This document shows positions 44,101 through 50,100 of a DNA stretch of 64,000 nt, piece by piece (the stretch's first letter is position 1; each line of letters opens with the position of its first letter). The position numbers and the translations under genes are program-made. The stretch is from Mimachlamys varia (lineage: Eukaryota > Mollusca > Bivalvia > Pectinida > Pectinidae): assembly GCA_947623455.1 (NCBI GenBank), contig OX392530.1:37355405-37419404 (forward strand), in the 5' to 3' direction. A model generated the notes under the pieces. That model searched no databases, was not told where the DNA came from, and saw only the letters and a program-made list of their open reading frames with translations.

Positions 44101-47100
44101 TACTGTATCATAACTGACACACCTGTATATATACTGTATCATAACTGAAACACCTGTATATATACTGTATCATAACTAACACACCTGTATATATACTGTA
44201 TTATACCTGACACAACTGTATATATACTGTATCATAACTGATACACCTTTATAAGTACTGTATCATAACTGTCACAACTGTATATATACTGTTTCATAAC
44301 TGAAACACCTGTATATATACTGTATCATAACTGACACACCTGTTTATATACTGTATCATAACTGACACACCTGTATATATATCGTACCATAACTGACACA
44401 CCTGTATATACTGTATTATAACTGACACGCCTGTATATATATACTGTACCATAACTGACACACCTGTACATATACTGTATCATAACTGAAACGCCTGTAT
44501 ATACTGTATTATAACTGACACACCTGTATATACTGTATTATAACTGACACGCCTGTATATATATACTGTACCATAACTGACACACCTGTACATATACTGT
44601 ATCATAACTGACACACCTGTATATATATCGTACCATAACTGACACACCTGTATATACTGTATTATAACTGACACGCCTGTATATATATACTGTACCATAA
44701 CTGACACACCTGTACATATACTGTACCATAACTGACACACCTGTATATATACTGTATCATAACTGAAACGCCTGTATATATACTGTATTATAACTGACAC
44801 GCCTGTATATACTGTATCATAACTGACACACATGTACATGTATATATACTGTAGCATAACTGAAACACCTGTATATATATATACTGTACCATAACTGACA
44901 CACCTGTATATATATACTGTATTATAACTGACACATGTATATATATGCTGTACCATAACTGACACACCTGTATATATACTGTATCATAACTGACACACCT
45001 GTATATATACTGTATCATAACTGACACAGTTGTATATGTATACTGTACCATAACTGACACACCTGTATTTATACTGTATCATAACAGACACACCTGTATG
45101 TATATACTGTACCATAACTGACACACCTGTATATATATACTGTACCATAACTGACACACCTGTATATATACTGTATCATAACTGACATACCTGTATATAT
45201 ACTGTATTATAACTGACACATTTGTATATATACTGTATTATAACTAACACACCTGTATATGTACTGTGCCATAACTGACACATGTATATATATGCTGTAC
45301 CATAACTGACACACCTGTATATATACTGTATCATAACTGACACACCTGTATATATATACTGTACCATAACTGACACACCTGTATACATATACTGTATCAT
45401 AACTGACACACCTGTATATATACTGTATTATACCTGACACACCTGCATATATACTGTACCATAACTGACACACCTGTATATATACTGTATCATAACTGAC
45501 ACACCTTTATATATATACTGTACCATAACTGACACACCTGTATATATACTGTATCATAACTAACACACCTGTATGTGTACTGTACCATAACCGACATATA
45601 TACCTGTATATATACTGTATTATAACTGACACACCTGTATATATACTATATCATAACTGACACACCTGAATATATACTGAATCATAACTGACACACCTGT
45701 ATATGTACTGTACCATAACTGACACACCTGTATATATACTTTATCATGGCTGACACACCTGTATATACATGTATACTGTATCATAGCTGACACACCTACA
45801 TATATACTGTATCATAACTGACACACCTATATATATATACTGTACCATAGCTGACACACCTGTATATATACTGTATCATAACTGACACACCTGTATATAT
45901 ACTGTATCATAACTGAAACACCTGTATATATACTGTATCATAACTAACACACCTGTATATATACTGTATTATACCTGACACAACTGTATATATACTGTAT
46001 CATAACTGATACACCTTTATAAGTACTGTATCATAACTGTCACACCTGTATATATACTGTTTCATAACTGAAACACCTGTATATATACTGTATCATAACT
46101 GACACACCTGTTTATATACTGTATCATAACTGACACACCTGTATATATATCGTACCATAACTGACACACCTGTATATACTGTATTATAACTGACACGCCT
46201 GTATATATATACTGTACCATAACTGACACACCTGTACATATACTGTATCATAACTGAAACGCCTGTATATACTGTATTATAACTGACACACCTGTATATA
46301 CTGTATTATAACTGACACGCCTGTATATATATACTGTACCATAACTGACACACCTGTACATATACTGTATCATAACTGACACACCTGTATATATATCGTA
46401 CCATAACTGACACACCTGTATATACTGTATTATAACTGACACGCCTGTATATATATACTGTACCATAACTGACACACCTGTACATATACTGTACCATAAC
46501 TGACACACCTGTATATATACTGTATCATAACTGAAACGCCTGTATATATACTGTATTATAACTGACACGCCTGTATATACTGTATCATAACTGACACACA
46601 TGTACATGTATATATACTGTAGCATAACTGAAACACCTGTATATATATATACTGTACCATAACTGACACACCTGTATATATATACTGTATTATAACTGAC
46701 ACATGTATATATATGCTGTACCATAACTGACACACCTGTATATATACTGTATCATAACTGACACACCTGTATATATACTGTATCATAACTGACACAGTTG
46801 TATATGTATACTGTACCATAACTGACACACCTGTATTTATACTGTATCATAACAGACACACCTGTATGTATATACTGTACCATAACTGACACACCTGTAT
46901 ATATATACTGTACCATAACTGACACACCTGTATATATACTGTATCATAACTGACATACCTGTATATATACTGTATTATAACTGACACATTTGTATATATA
47001 CTGTATTATAACTAACAAACCTGTATATGTACTGTGCCATAACTGACACATGTATATATATGCTGTACCATAACTGACACACCTGTATATATACTGTATC

Positions 47101-50100
47101 ATAACTGACACACCTGTATATATGCTGTACCTTAACTGACACACGTGTATATATACTGTATCATAACTGACACACCTGTATATATACTGTATCATAACTG
47201 ACACACCTGTACATATACTGTATCATAACTGACACACCTGTATATATATACTGTACCATAACAGACACACCTGTATATGTATACTGTACCATAACTGACA
47301 CACTTGTATATATACGTACTGTATCATAACTGACACACCCGTATATAAACTGTATCATAACTGACACACCTGTATATATATACTGTATCTTAACTGACAC
47401 ACCTGTATATATACTGTATCCTAACTGACACACCTGAATATATACTGTATCATAACTGACACACCTGTTTATACACTGTACAATAGCTGACACACCTGTG
47501 TATGTACTGTACCATAACTGACATACCTGTATATATACTGTATCATAACTGACACACCTGTATATATACTGTATCATAACTGACACACCTGTATATATAC
47601 TGTATCATAACTGACACACCTGTTTATATACTGTACAATAGCTGACACACCTGTGTATGTACTGTACCATAACGGACACACCTATTTATATATACTGTAT
47701 CATACCTGACACACCTGTATATATACTGTATCATACCTGACACACCTGTATATATACTGTATCATACCTGACACGCCTGTATATATACTGTATCATAACT
47801 GACACGCCTGTATATATACTGTATCATAACTGACACACCTGTATATATACTGTATCATAATTGACACAAATGTATATATATACTGTACCATAACTGACAC
47901 ACTTGTATATATACTGTATCATAACTGACACACCTGTATATATATACTGTACCATAACTGACACACCTGTATATATATACTGTACCATAACTGACACACC
48001 TGTATACATATACTGTATCATAACTGACACACCTGTATATATACTGTATTATACCTGACACACCTGCATATATACTGTACCATAACTGACACACCTGTAT
48101 ATATACTGTATCATAACTGACACACCTTTATATATATACTGTACCATAACTGACACACCTGTATATATACTGTATCATAACTAACACACCTGTATGTGTA
48201 CTGTACCATAACCGACATATATACCTGTATATATACTGTATTATAACTGACACACCTGTATATATACTATATCATAACTGACACACCTGAATATATACTG
48301 AATCATAACTGACACACCTGTATATGTACTGTACCATAACTGACACACCTGTATATATACTTTATCATGGCTGACACACCTGTATATACATGTATACTGT
48401 ATCATAGCTGACACACCTACATATATACTGTATCATAACTGACACACCTATATATATATACTGTACCATAGCTGACACACCTGTATATATACTGTATCAT
48501 AACTGACACACCTGTATATATACTGTATCATAACTGAAACACCTGTATATATACTGTATCATAACTAACACACCTGTATATATACTGTATTATACCTGAC
48601 ACACCTGCATATATACTGTACCATAACTGACACACCTGTATATATACTGTATCATAACTGACACACCTTTATATATATACTGTACCATAACTGACACACC
48701 TGTATATATACTGTATCATAACTAACACACCTGTATGTGTACTGTACCATAACCGACACACCTGTATATATATGCTGTACCATAACTGACACATCTGCAT
48801 ATATGCTGTACCGTTACTGACACACCTGTATATATCCTGTATCATAACTGACACACCTGTATATTTACTGTATCATAACTGACACACCAGTACATATACT
48901 GTATCATAACAGACACACCTGTATGTATATACTGTACCATAACTGACACACCTGTATATATATACTGTACCATAACTGACACACCTGTATATATACGTAC
49001 TGTATCATAACTGACACACCTGTATATATATACTGTATCATAACTGACACACCTGTATATATACTATATCATAACTGACACACCTGAATATATACTGAAT
49101 CATAACTGACACACCTGTATATGTACTGTACCATAACTGACACACCTGTATATATACTTTATCATGGCTGACACACCTGTATATATACTATACCATAGCT
49201 GACACACCTACATATATACTGTATCATAACTGACACACCTGTATATATACTTTATCATGGCTGACACACCTGTATATATACTATACCATAGCTGACACAC
49301 CTACATATATACTGAATCATAACTGACACACCTGTATATGTACTGTACCATAACTGACACACCTGTATATATACTTTATCATGGCTGACACACCTGTATA
49401 TATACTATATCATAACTGACACACCTGAATATATACTGAATCATAACTGACACACCTGTATATGTACTGTACCATAACTGACACACCTGTATATATACTT
49501 TATCATGGCTGACACACCTGTATATATACTTTATCATAGCTGACACACCTACATATATACTGTATCATAACTGACACACCTATATATATATACTGTACCA
49601 TAGCTGACACACCTGTATATATACTGTATCATAACTGACACACCTGTATATATACTGTATCATAACTGAAACACCTGTATATATACTGTATCATAACTAA
49701 CACACCTGTATATATACTGTATCAAAACTGACACACCTGGATATATACTGTATAATAACTGACACACCTGTTTAAATATATATTGTCACAAAACTAACAC
49801 AACTGTATATATACTGCATCAAAACAGACACGCGTCTATATATACTTGATCATAACTGACACACCTGTTTATAGATATATAGTAACAAAAGTGACACACC
49901 TGTATATATATACTGTATCATAACTGACACACCTGTTTATAGATATATTGTAACAAAAGTGACACACCTGTATATATAAACTCTATCATAACTGACACAC
50001 CTGAATATAAACTGTATCATAGATGACACAACTGTATACACATTGTATCATAACTAACACACCTGTAAATATACTGATCCATAAACGACACACCTGTATA

